64,000 nt of DNA, from contig NZ_BJKL01000007.1 in the NCBI RefSeq assembly GCF_006538345.1, positions 186,001-250,000 of the forward strand. Direction: 5' to 3'. The translations under genes were made by a program, and so were the position numbers. Below the pieces are notes generated by a model, which saw only the letters and a program-made list of their open reading frames with translations, was not told the DNA's origin and ran no database searches. Shown piece after piece: positions 7,496 to 15,789 of the stretch. Every line of letters begins with the position of its first letter. Position 1 is the first letter of the stretch. Source of the DNA: Alteromonas sp. KUL49 (GTDB lineage Bacteria; Pseudomonadota; Gammaproteobacteria; Enterobacterales; Alteromonadaceae).

Positions 7496-10400
7496 ATGCA
7501 GTTTTCACGCTTTTTCATTCATCGCCCTATTTTTGCGACGGTACTGTCGCTACTGATTTTCATTGGTGGTGCCATTGCCGTTTGGCAACTGCCCATTACC
7601 GAATATCCAGAAGTTGTGCCTCCAACTGTAGAGGTTACTGCCAGCTACCCGGGAGCAAACCCCAAAGTTATCGCAGAAACCGTTGCTACGCCGTTAGAGC
7701 AAGCAATTAACGGTGTCGAAGGCATGATTTATATGTCGTCCCAAGCAACGTCAGATGGTCGTTTAACCCTGATTGTAACCTTTGCAATTGGCACCGACCC
7801 TGATGATGCAACCACCTTGGTACAAAATCGCGTTAACCGCGCCCTACCTCGATTACCACAAGAGGTACAACGTTTAGGGGTAGTCACAGAAAAGTCTTCG
7901 CCAGATCTCACCATGGTGGTTCATCTAACGTCGCCTGATCAGCGTTACGACATGCTGTACCTTGGTAACTACGCCGAGCAAAATGTCGAAAACGAACTGG
8001 CGCGAATTGAGGGCGTTGGCCGTGTCGCTATTTTTGGTGCTAGCGATTACAGCATGCGTATTTGGTTAGATCCAAACAAAGTCGCCGCACTAGGACTTAA
8101 CCCCACGGATATCGTTAATGCTATTCGTGAACAAAACCAACAAGCTGCCGCCGGTAGTTTAGGTGCACAACCCGCTGGCGACAGCGAATTCCAATGGCTT
8201 ATCAATGTACGTGGTCGTCTTGTGAATGAAGACGAATTTGGTGACATTATTATCAAAGTTGGAAGCCAAGGCGAAGTTATTCGTCTTAAAGATGTCGCCA
8301 GAATTGAACTAGGAGCTAGTAACTATTCACTACGAGCATTATTAAACAATCAGCCCGCTGTGGCGCTCCCTATTTTCCAAGCTCCGGGCTCTAACGCGAT
8401 AGAAATATCTGAAAATGTCCGTGCCAAAATGGACGAGCTTTCACAGTTGTTCCCCGACGGGTTGGAGTACGACATTGTTTACGACCCCACTATTTTCGTT
8501 AAAGGTTCAATTGAAGCGGTTATTAGTACCTTGTTAGAGGCCGTACTGCTGGTTGTGCTGGTGGTTGTGTTGTTTTTGCAAACATGGCGAGCTTCTATTA
8601 TTCCTCTAGCTGCCGTGCCTATCTCTCTTGTGGGTACCTTTGCATTCATGCAGCTAATGGGCTTCTCATTAAACGCACTGTCATTGTTCGGATTAGTACT
8701 CGCAATAGGTATCGTGGTTGATGACGCCATTGTTGTTGTGGAAAATGTTGAGCGAAACATCGCTGATGGTCTCTCCCCGGTAGACGCCACTGTTAAAGCC
8801 ATGGGCGAAGTCACAGGCCCCATTATTGCCACAACCCTAGTGTTGGCCGCGGTATTTATTCCAACCGCATTTATGTCGGGTCTTACTGGTCAGTTTTACC
8901 GCCAGTTTGCATTAACCATTACTATTTCGACCTTTATCTCAGCATTTAATTCATTAACCCTCAGCCCAGCATTGTCGGCTATCTTGTTGCAACCCAAAGG
9001 CGCCAAAAAAGACGCGTTAACTCGATTGATGGACAAAGCGTTTGGCACCTGGTTGTTTGCACCATTTAACCGATTGTTTGCCAAAGGCGCAGCAGGCTAT
9101 ACCAAAGGCGTGAGTAAATTGGTGCGTATGAGCGGGATTGTTTTGGTGTTGTACGCAGGCTTAATGGGGCTGACCTACCAGCAATTTAGCACCACGCCAA
9201 CAGGCTATGTACCTGGGCAAGACAAGATGTACCTCATTGCCTTTGCACAATTGCCCAATGCGTCCTCATTAGACAGAACCGAGGAAGTTATCCGTGAAAT
9301 GTCACGAATTGCTCTTGAACACCCAGGGGTATCTGATGCCGTTGCATTTCCGGGATTGAATATTAATGGATTTACTAATAGCCCAAATTCGGGGATTTTG
9401 TTCACACCATTAAAGCCCTTTGACGAGCGAACGACTCCAGAACTGTCTGCCGGTGCTATTGCCCAACAACTCAACATGCAGTTTTCATCAATTCAAGGCG
9501 CTTTTGTTGCTATTTTTCCGCCGCCTCCTGTCATGGGATTAGGCACTATTGGTGGCTTTAGACTTCAAATTGAAGACCGCGCAAATTTGGGTTTTGAAAA
9601 GCTCAACGAAGTTACTCAGCAAGTGATTGGTAAAGCGTGGGCACACCCAGCCCTTACTGGCAACTTTACGAGTTTTACCGTTGATGTTCCTCAGCTCGAT
9701 GTAGACTTAGATCGCACCAAAGCCATTAGCCAAGGCGTGAGCGTAGATACTATTTTTGACACCCTGCAGGCCTATTTGGGCAGCGTTTATGTGAACGACT
9801 TCAATTTATTTGGCCGTACCTATCAAGTGAATGTGCAAGCCGATGCGCCGTTCAGAGAAGATGTTGAACAAATTAAACAGTTCAAGGTGCGCAGTACTCA
9901 TGGAGAAATGATCCCTCTGGGTACTTTCCTGAATGTAGGCTATACCGCAGGCCCAGACAGGGTTATGCATTACAATGGGTACGTGACAGCCGAGGTCAAC
10001 GGTGGACCCGCTCCGGGCTACAGTTCAGGCCAAGCGAAAGCCGCCATTGAGCAAATTCTAGAAGAAACGCTTCCCTTGGGTATGACATACGAGTGGACAG
10101 AGTTGACCTATCAACAGATTTTAGCCGGCAATACCGCCATGCTGGTATTCCCCCTCGTCGTCGTATTGGTTTTCCTTGTGTTGGCCGCTCAGTACGAAAG
10201 CTTGCGTCTACCTTTGGCTATCATTCTTATTGTTCCAATGACCTTACTTTCGGCAATCACTGGCGTTATTTTGTGGGGTGGCGACAACAATATATTTACC
10301 CAAATTGGCTTTATTGTATTAGTCGGGCTAGCAACTAAGAACGCCATATTGATTGTAGAGTTTGCCAAGGAGCTACAAGAAAATGGTATGAACGCCCTAG

Positions 10401-10618
10401 AAGCGGTGAAAGAAGCCTGTCGTTTGCGCCTACGTCCTATATTGATGACATCTATAGCCTTCATCATGGGAGTATTCCCAATGGTAGTTTCAACGGGCGC
10501 TGGTGCAGAAATGCGTCAAGCCATGGGGGTCGCAGTATTCTCTGGAATGATTGGCGTCACTATTTTTGGCCTAATACTTACTCCGTTGTTTTACTATCTA
10601 TTGCAACGGAATAAATAA
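7496..10618 (+). CDS. RND multidrug efflux transporter, HAE1 family (MexF/OqxB-like)
   Basis: The 1040-residue inner-membrane proton/drug antiporter has two repeats, each with a large periplasmic loop. The N-terminus FFIHRPIFATVLSLLI, the porter-domain opening EYPEVVPPTVEV, and the TM4 proton-relay aspartates in GIVVDDAIVVVENVERN (about residue 405) are all intact. The second half contains GLATKNAILIVEFAKE, with the conserved Lys. Full length matches the family (about 1040-1060). It is translated directly after its adaptor. The substrate range cannot be inferred, although MexEF/OqxAB relatives export chloramphenicol, quinolones and related aromatics. Confidence 0.93.
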   Translation: MQFSRFFIHRPIFATVLSLLIFIGGAIAVWQLPITEYPEVVPPTVEVTASYPGANPKVIAETVATPLEQAINGVEGMIYMSSQATSDGRLTLIVTFAIGTDPDDATTLVQNRVNRALPRLPQEVQRLGVVTEKSSPDLTMVVHLTSPDQRYDMLYLGNYAEQNVENELARIEGVGRVAIFGASDYSMRIWLDPNKVAALGLNPTDIVNAIREQNQQAAAGSLGAQPAGDSEFQWLINVRGRLVNEDEFGDIIIKVGSQGEVIRLKDVARIELGASNYSLRALLNNQPAVALPIFQAPGSNAIEISENVRAKMDELSQLFPDGLEYDIVYDPTIFVKGSIEAVISTLLEAVLLVVLVVVLFLQTWRASIIPLAAVPISLVGTFAFMQLMGFSLNALSLFGLVLAIGIVVDDAIVVVENVERNIADGLSPVDATVKAMGEVTGPIIATTLVLAAVFIPTAFMSGLTGQFYRQFALTITISTFISAFNSLTLSPALSAILLQPKGAKKDALTRLMDKAFGTWLFAPFNRLFAKGAAGYTKGVSKLVRMSGIVLVLYAGLMGLTYQQFSTTPTGYVPGQDKMYLIAFAQLPNASSLDRTEEVIREMSRIALEHPGVSDAVAFPGLNINGFTNSPNSGILFTPLKPFDERTTPELSAGAIAQQLNMQFSSIQGAFVAIFPPPPVMGLGTIGGFRLQIEDRANLGFEKLNEVTQQVIGKAWAHPALTGNFTSFTVDVPQLDVDLDRTKAISQGVSVDTIFDTLQAYLGSVYVNDFNLFGRTYQVNVQADAPFREDVEQIKQFKVRSTHGEMIPLGTFLNVGYTAGPDRVMHYNGYVTAEVNGGPAPGYSSGQAKAAIEQILEETLPLGMTYEWTELTYQQILAGNTAMLVFPLVVVLVFLVLAAQYESLRLPLAIILIVPMTLLSAITGVILWGGDNNIFTQIGFIVLVGLATKNAILIVEFAKELQENGMNALEAVKEACRLRLRPILMTSIAFIMGVFPMVVSTGAGAEMRQAMGVAVFSGMIGVTIFGLILTPLFYYLLQRNK

Positions 10619-10643
10619 AAGACGGCGAATAGTAAGTTGTTTG

Positions 10644-10683
10644 AAAAAAAGCGCGTATGACTTGAAGCCATACGCGCTTTTTT
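10644..10683. terminator. Bidirectional intrinsic terminator between the efflux and nitrate operons
   Basis: A 9-bp stem GCGCGTATG/CATACGCGC is flanked by seven A on the left and six or more T on the right. It therefore works for the rightward pump operon and for the leftward nirB...ybiB operon, which ends at 10698. Confidence 0.88.
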
Positions 10684-10697
10684 GTCTACTAATAAGA

Positions 10698-11693
10698 TTA
10701 GACTTTAGCGAATGGCAGCGCTTTTTTATTTCTTCGCTGCCACAGTGCGGCGGCCTTTTCTTGTGCCGTTTGTACATCTAGGTTATCAACCAACAAAAGA
10801 TAACTGGTTAATGATGCTAGCGTGGCTTGACGTCCATATCCATGATCAATTTCACCCGCCCAAACCTGTAGCATAGTCTCCAACGACATTGACTTGTCCT
10901 TCATCGCCCATCCTTCGGTCATTTCGGGAAGCACGGGCACTTCGGTATTGCCATTACGGGTCACAAACAGTTCAGTGGGTCGTTCACTGTTGACTTCAGG
11001 ATCACCACCGTCGCCGCGGAAACACAAAGCGTCGAAATTAGGGAAAGCTTCGTTCACATGGCGATGTTTGTGGTCTAAATGCATATGATAAACCCCCTGT
11101 ACACAGTAAGGCGCAGCAGAAGGGTTAAGTAAACGAGATAGCGTATTGGCACAGGACCGAAGGCCAAACACTTCTCTGAGTTTAATCAGGGTATTCAAAC
11201 TTGGCAGAACATACCCAAGATCTAAATAAGTGACGTTGTAGGTTTCAAGCTGTTGTTTTGCTGATTGGATACTGGTGACTTCATCTAGCCCTAATGTGGG
11301 TAATGCTTTACTCGCATATAAGCGACCAGAACCAGGTTCATGAGCACCGTGAAGCAAGGTTTTATAACCGTTAGCGGCTAACACAGCCACTGACAACAAG
11401 TACCAGGGCAATTGACGTCGTTTGCCCGCATAACAACCAATATCTAGCTGGGGTGTGAGCGATTTTAGTTCGGGTTCGATGAGTAAACGACAAGCATCAA
11501 TAAAACCAATAATTTCGTCAGGGGTTTCCTCTCGCGTTCTGAGTAGCATCAGAAAAGCGCCCCGTTGGTCTCCAGTTACCTCACCGGCCAACAACTGACG
11601 CATGGCATCGAATGCTTCTTCTCGGGTAAGGCTTCGGCTTCCTTTTTTACCTTTGCCTATTATTTTGATGTATTCGCTAAACGGTTGGGACAT
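10698..11693 (-). CDS. ybiB: TrpD2/YbiB-type glycosyltransferase-3 family protein
   Basis: The protein (331 residues from ATG 11693) resembles anthranilate phosphoribosyltransferase but belongs to the TrpD2/YbiB branch. An N-terminal helical GT3 domain (SRSLTREEAFDAM, GEVTGDQRGAFLMLLR) is followed by a body containing GCYAGKRRQLPW and LLHGAHEPG in place of the PRPP loop of true TrpD. Known YbiB proteins bind nucleic acids and lack TrpD activity. The gene is last in the nirBD-nasA-cobA operon and overlaps the end of cobA by 17 bp, an arrangement common in proteobacterial nitrate-assimilation operons. Its role there is not established. A longer ORF begins at 11723, but MSQPF at 11693 is the better start. 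Confidence 0.85.
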   Translation of the reverse strand: MSQPFSEYIKIIGKGKKGSRSLTREEAFDAMRQLLAGEVTGDQRGAFLMLLRTREETPDEIIGFIDACRLLIEPELKSLTPQLDIGCYAGKRRQLPWYLLSVAVLAANGYKTLLHGAHEPGSGRLYASKALPTLGLDEVTSIQSAKQQLETYNVTYLDLGYVLPSLNTLIKLREVFGLRSCANTLSRLLNPSAAPYCVQGVYHMHLDHKHRHVNEAFPNFDALCFRGDGGDPEVNSERPTELFVTRNGNTEVPVLPEMTEGWAMKDKSMSLETMLQVWAGEIDHGYGRQATLASLTSYLLLVDNLDVQTAQEKAAALWQRRNKKALPFAKV

Positions 11694-12554
11694 AGTGAGG
11701 TGTTTGTAACAACGACAGGTCAACAGATTGCCTAGACTCTACCACTTTTCCAAGAATAAGTAATGCCGGTCCTGTTAGCTGTGCATCATGAACTTTCGCA
11801 CTGATACTGTTAAGCGTTCCAGTCACTGTTTTTTGATGCTTACATGTGCCATTTTCAACAACAGCTACGGGCCAATCGGCAGATAAACCATTCTCCACCA
11901 GCTTGTCGCTCAATAAAGCCAAACGACTCAATCCCATATACACAACCAGTGTCTGATCTTTGGCTTGTGCGGCAAGTTTCTCGAAATCAGGTAACTGATT
12001 TTCATCTTTGAAATGGGCCGTTAATAGCGAAACACGCTGAGCGCAACGGCGATCAGTAAGAGGAATACCAGTATAGGCCGACACACCTGAGGCTGCGGTA
12101 ATACCTGGAACAATTGCGTAAGGTACGCTCGCCTTTTCGAGTGCTTGCGTTTCTTCACCTGTGCGCGCAAACACTGCAGGGTCACCGCCTTTTAGGCGAA
12201 CCACACGTAGCCCTTGTTGGGCTAAAGATACCATGTGCGCACAAATTTCATTTTGAGGAACACTGTGTTTACCGCAACGTTTGCCTACATACTGCTTTTT
12301 GATGTGCCTTGGTATGATGGCAAGCACTTCCTCACTCACCAAAGCATCAAAAGTACAATGTCTGCATCTTGCAATAATGCATACGCTTTCATCGTGAGCA
12401 GAGAAACGTCGCCCGGTCCTGCGCCCACAATAAACACTTCACCCTCTCGGCCGTGTGTTGTTCGTTGAGCATCGCCTCTAGCACGGGATGTATTTCGCTC
12501 TTGTGTAATACCACGAAAAAACATGGGCAACTTATCAAAAATAGCCTGCATCAT
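11677..12554 (-). pseudogene. cobA: Uroporphyrin-III C-methyltransferase (SUMT), one-base frameshift
   Basis: SUMT methylates uroporphyrinogen III with SAM on the route to siroheme, the cofactor of NirB. The first part, from ATG 12554 behind AAGGGGA, contains [19 protein letters not shown]. The frame is lost at 12349-12352, where a run of four T (minus strand) should be five to give [12 protein letters not shown]. The second part continues with RVVRLKGGDPAVFARTGEE and GIPLTDRRCAQRVS, all conserved SUMT motifs. The restored protein would be about 290 residues. Both halves look under selection, so sequencing error is likely. If real, CysG at 51878 could supply siroheme. Confidence 0.82.
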
Positions 12555-12629
12555 AATGTTCCCCTTGTTATTGAAATTGAACAATCGTTAAAGTCACCCA
12601 GCTATTGGCCAAACGACTTATCAGTAAAA

Positions 12630-15371
12630 TTATTGAATTGAAGGCTCAACCAAACTCAACACTTGTTTATCGATAATCTGCTGAAGCTCAGGCTTACATG
12701 AACCACAATTGGTACCGCACTTGAGTTTCTGACCTAATTCGTCCACCGTACTACAGCCAGTCTTCACAGCATTTTCGATGGTTTTTGTCCGTACACTGAA
12801 ACATGTACATACTGTTGGTCCATTTAAGAAGGCTTCGTCAGGCTCGCTGCGCAGCAAAGATGCAACCGACGTTTCTGATACCTCTTGCCCCATCAAACTA
12901 CTCAGCCATGCGGTAGGTACTTTGCCTTCTGGATTCAGTGTTGTGGTATCTTTGCCTACCACTATTGCAAAGCAAAATTTCTCATCACTCGCGGCAACTA
13001 AAACGCTGTTCTTCGCCGAAGAAAAACGATAGAAAGTGTAAGATTCAGGAAGCGCACTTTGCAGTGTATTTAACCAAGATGCTGCACTTGCGTTGGATGC
13101 CAGGCGCCATGCCTCACTGTTTTCCATTGGTGTTTTGGTCCAATAGTCAGCATGTTGTGTCACTACTTCCGCGGTCGTTTCATCGCTAGTCACAAGCAAA
13201 CCATAACTCGCGAACTCTTGAACCGCTAAAGTCACTGCACCGTGTTTTAGCTCAGGCTGGCCCGATAAAGGATCCGTTGCAGGTGCGTACAAACGGGTTA
13301 ACGCACAGTGAGATCCCCATACCTTCGACCAATGAATAGGAATAAATACATCCCCTTTGCGCTGACCACTGTCAATTTTAGCGGGATAAATACACCCCGA
13401 TTCTCCGCTGGACTCACTGGTAATATTAATCAGCTGCCCTTCAGTAATTGATAACGCTTGTGCATCAGTAGGGTGAATATGTAAGTGACCATACGGCATG
13501 TGTGAAGATAATTTCGCCGCTTTACCGGTGCGCGTCATCGTGTGCCATTGATCTCGGCTTCTGCCCGAATTAAGCACAAACGGGTATTCAGCTGATGTTT
13601 GTTGTTGCGGCGCTTTATAGGTAACAGCAACGAAGTTCGCTTTGCCATTGGGCGTTGAAAAACGTCTGTCGGTAAACAGTCGCTTACTAGACAGGTGTTC
13701 TTCACCGCGTTTGACGGGCCATTGAACTGGAGTTAATCGATTGTACTCTTGTTGTGACATGCCTACCATGCCACCCAAGTTGAGCAGTTTTTCGTTGTTG
13801 TTTTCCCACTCAGTTAACTGTGCGTACTCGTCGAATATTTGATGTGGCGTGGTAAAAGTAAAGCCTTCTTCAAAGCCCATTTTGCACGCAACATCACACA
13901 TGATTTGCCAGTCGTGTTTTGCTTGCCCTGGAGGAAGCAGCATCCCACGCTGGCGAGAAATACAACGTTCCGAATTCGTCACTGTACCGTCTTTTTCAGA
14001 CCATCCAGTAGCTGGTAAAGCGACATTCGCAAACGCGAGGGTATCATTGGTGTCGACTATGTCTGAAACCACTACAGTTTCACACTTTGCTAAGGCTGCT
14101 TCGATTTGGTGGCGATTAGGCATACTCACCACGGGGTTTGTCCCCATTATCCAAACGAATTTCACTTTGCCAGACTCAACAGCTTCAAACAAATCGACGG
14201 CTTTTAACCCAGCCTCTTGGGCCATTGCAGGCGACTTCCAAAAGCGTTGAACGCTGTCTCTGTGCGCTGGATTTTCGATATCTCTGTGTGCAGCCAGCAT
14301 GTTGGCAAGACCACCCACTTCGCGCCCACCCATGGCATTAGGTTGACCTGTTATTGAAAACGGACCGCTTCCTGGTTTACCGATATGGGACAATGCAAGA
14401 TGACAATTAATGATGGCATTGGCTTTATCAACACCCGCCACCGACTGATTAATTCCCATTGAGTAGAAGGTCACTGCTGTTGGTGAATTCACGAACCAAT
14501 CATAAAACGTCTCAAGTAGCTCTGCATCTACATCACAGATTTCACTAACGGCAGCTAATGTAGCTTCACTGGCACTAGCGAGGGCTTGATCTAGATTATT
14601 GGTGAACGATTGCACATCCTCTTTGTCTATTGCGCCTTGCTCATTCGCGTAATTTAGCAAGCCATTGAATAGCGCCACATCAGACCCAGACTTAAGAGGA
14701 ATGTGTAAATCAGCGATAGACGTGGTTTCGGTAGCCCGTGGATCGATTACAACAATCTTCATCTCTGGGTTGCGTAATTTAGCTTGCTGCATTCGCTGGA
14801 ATAATACAGGGTGTGCCCACGCCGCATTACTTCCAGTGATCACCAACAAATCAGTACAACTCAGATCGTCATACGAACAAGGTACCGCATCTTCACCAAA
14901 TGCCCGTTTGTAGCCAGCTACTGCAGATGACATACACAAGCGAGAATTAGTATCAATATTGGCACTACCCACATAGCCTTTCATGAATTTATTGGCAATG
15001 TAGTAGTCTTCGGTTAATAGCTGTCCCGATACATAAAAAGCAACGGCATCCGGCCCATATTCAGAAATGGCCTGAGCCATTTTTTCGGCAACAAAGGAGG
15101 TAGCCGTGTCCCAATCTACCTCTTCACCTGCTATGGTTGGGCTCAACAAACGACCACTGAGATCATTTGTTTCTAACAGATTTGTGCCTTTAACACACAA
15201 TCTTCCAAAATTGGCCGGATGCTCAGGCGTGCCGCTAACCTTGTCCAGGGATAAGGCACGCCCGTTTCCGCTGCAACTAATGTCTACTCCACAGCCAACA
15301 CCGCAATACGGGCAAGTACTTTGCCTTAGCTGAGGTGCAACTTTTTTGACTATTGGAGCAGGTATATTCAT
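12630..15371 (-). CDS. nasA: Assimilatory nitrate reductase, large catalytic subunit
   Basis: The 913-residue cytoplasmic enzyme reduces nitrate to nitrite with a Mo-bis-MGD cofactor. The N-terminal [4Fe-4S] motif C-x2-C-x3-C begins at residue 20 (CPYCGVGCG), with the fourth Cys in GRLCVKG near 63. The molybdopterin oxidoreductase core follows (SRLCMSSAVAGYKRAFG, HIGKPGSGPFSITGQPNAMG), then the molydopterin-binding domain (NSGRSRDQWHTMTRTGK). The C-terminus has a BFD-like [2Fe-2S] domain (CTCFSVR ... CGTNCGSCKPEL), as in Klebsiella NasA. ATG 15371 is preferred over TTG 15386. It follows nirD by 51 nt in the operon. Confidence 0.95.
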   Translation of the reverse strand: MNIPAPIVKKVAPQLRQSTCPYCGVGCGVDISCSGNGRALSLDKVSGTPEHPANFGRLCVKGTNLLETNDLSGRLLSPTIAGEEVDWDTATSFVAEKMAQAISEYGPDAVAFYVSGQLLTEDYYIANKFMKGYVGSANIDTNSRLCMSSAVAGYKRAFGEDAVPCSYDDLSCTDLLVITGSNAAWAHPVLFQRMQQAKLRNPEMKIVVIDPRATETTSIADLHIPLKSGSDVALFNGLLNYANEQGAIDKEDVQSFTNNLDQALASASEATLAAVSEICDVDAELLETFYDWFVNSPTAVTFYSMGINQSVAGVDKANAIINCHLALSHIGKPGSGPFSITGQPNAMGGREVGGLANMLAAHRDIENPAHRDSVQRFWKSPAMAQEAGLKAVDLFEAVESGKVKFVWIMGTNPVVSMPNRHQIEAALAKCETVVVSDIVDTNDTLAFANVALPATGWSEKDGTVTNSERCISRQRGMLLPPGQAKHDWQIMCDVACKMGFEEGFTFTTPHQIFDEYAQLTEWENNNEKLLNLGGMVGMSQQEYNRLTPVQWPVKRGEEHLSSKRLFTDRRFSTPNGKANFVAVTYKAPQQQTSAEYPFVLNSGRSRDQWHTMTRTGKAAKLSSHMPYGHLHIHPTDAQALSITEGQLINITSESSGESGCIYPAKIDSGQRKGDVFIPIHWSKVWGSHCALTRLYAPATDPLSGQPELKHGAVTLAVQEFASYGLLVTSDETTAEVVTQHADYWTKTPMENSEAWRLASNASAASWLNTLQSALPESYTFYRFSSAKNSVLVAASDEKFCFAIVVGKDTTTLNPEGKVPTAWLSSLMGQEVSETSVASLLRSEPDEAFLNGPTVCTCFSVRTKTIENAVKTGCSTVDELGQKLKCGTNCGSCKPELQQIIDKQVLSLVEPSIQ

Positions 15372-15422
15372 TTTCGCCTCGGACAATACAGCTAGTTAAC
15401 TACTTCGACGGATAAGTTGCCG

Positions 15423-15776
15423 TTAAACGGCAACGTGGACCCGTGTTCCCTCTAGTTTAACAGGGTAAACCATCACGCTAACATCATCGCGCTCAAAGCA
15501 CTTACCTGTTTCTAGAGAGTAGTGTTCTTTGTAGAGCGGAGACGCTACCACTGGCTCATCTTTGAGTGACCCAAGTAAGCCGCGATACAAGACGTTTGCT
15601 TTGCCCACTGGATCGTAGTTGCTAATGGCGTAAATAAAGCGCTCGCCTTTGTTGTAGAAGCTAAAAATAGCAACCTGTTGATCGTCAATCAGTGCACATA
15701 CACCACTGTTTGCAACAAGGTCAGTTTCATCACACACTTCGTGCCAGCGTTGCGCTAATTCGGTATTTGCAGTCAT
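15423..15776 (-). CDS. nirD: Nitrite reductase (NADH) small subunit
   Basis: The 117-residue protein is a NirD-type Rieske-fold subunit. The fold signature NYDPVGKANVLYRGLLG, then SPLYKEHYSLETGKCFE, aligns with NirD, but the Cys-His cluster ligands of true Rieske proteins are absent, which is normal for NirD. It starts 13 nt after nirB behind GGAGAAAA. It works with NirB in reducing nitrite to ammonium. Confidence 0.94.
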   Translation of the reverse strand: MTANTELAQRWHEVCDETDLVANSGVCALIDDQQVAIFSFYNKGERFIYAISNYDPVGKANVLYRGLLGSLKDEPVVASPLYKEHYSLETGKCFERDDVSVMVYPVKLEGTRVHVAV

Positions 15777-15789
15777 GATAATTTTCTCC

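Noticed and set aside
12336..12360. Programmed frameshift in cobA
   Set aside because: There is no slippery heptamer and no downstream structure that I can see, and two other genes share the same kind of missing base, which points to an artefact.
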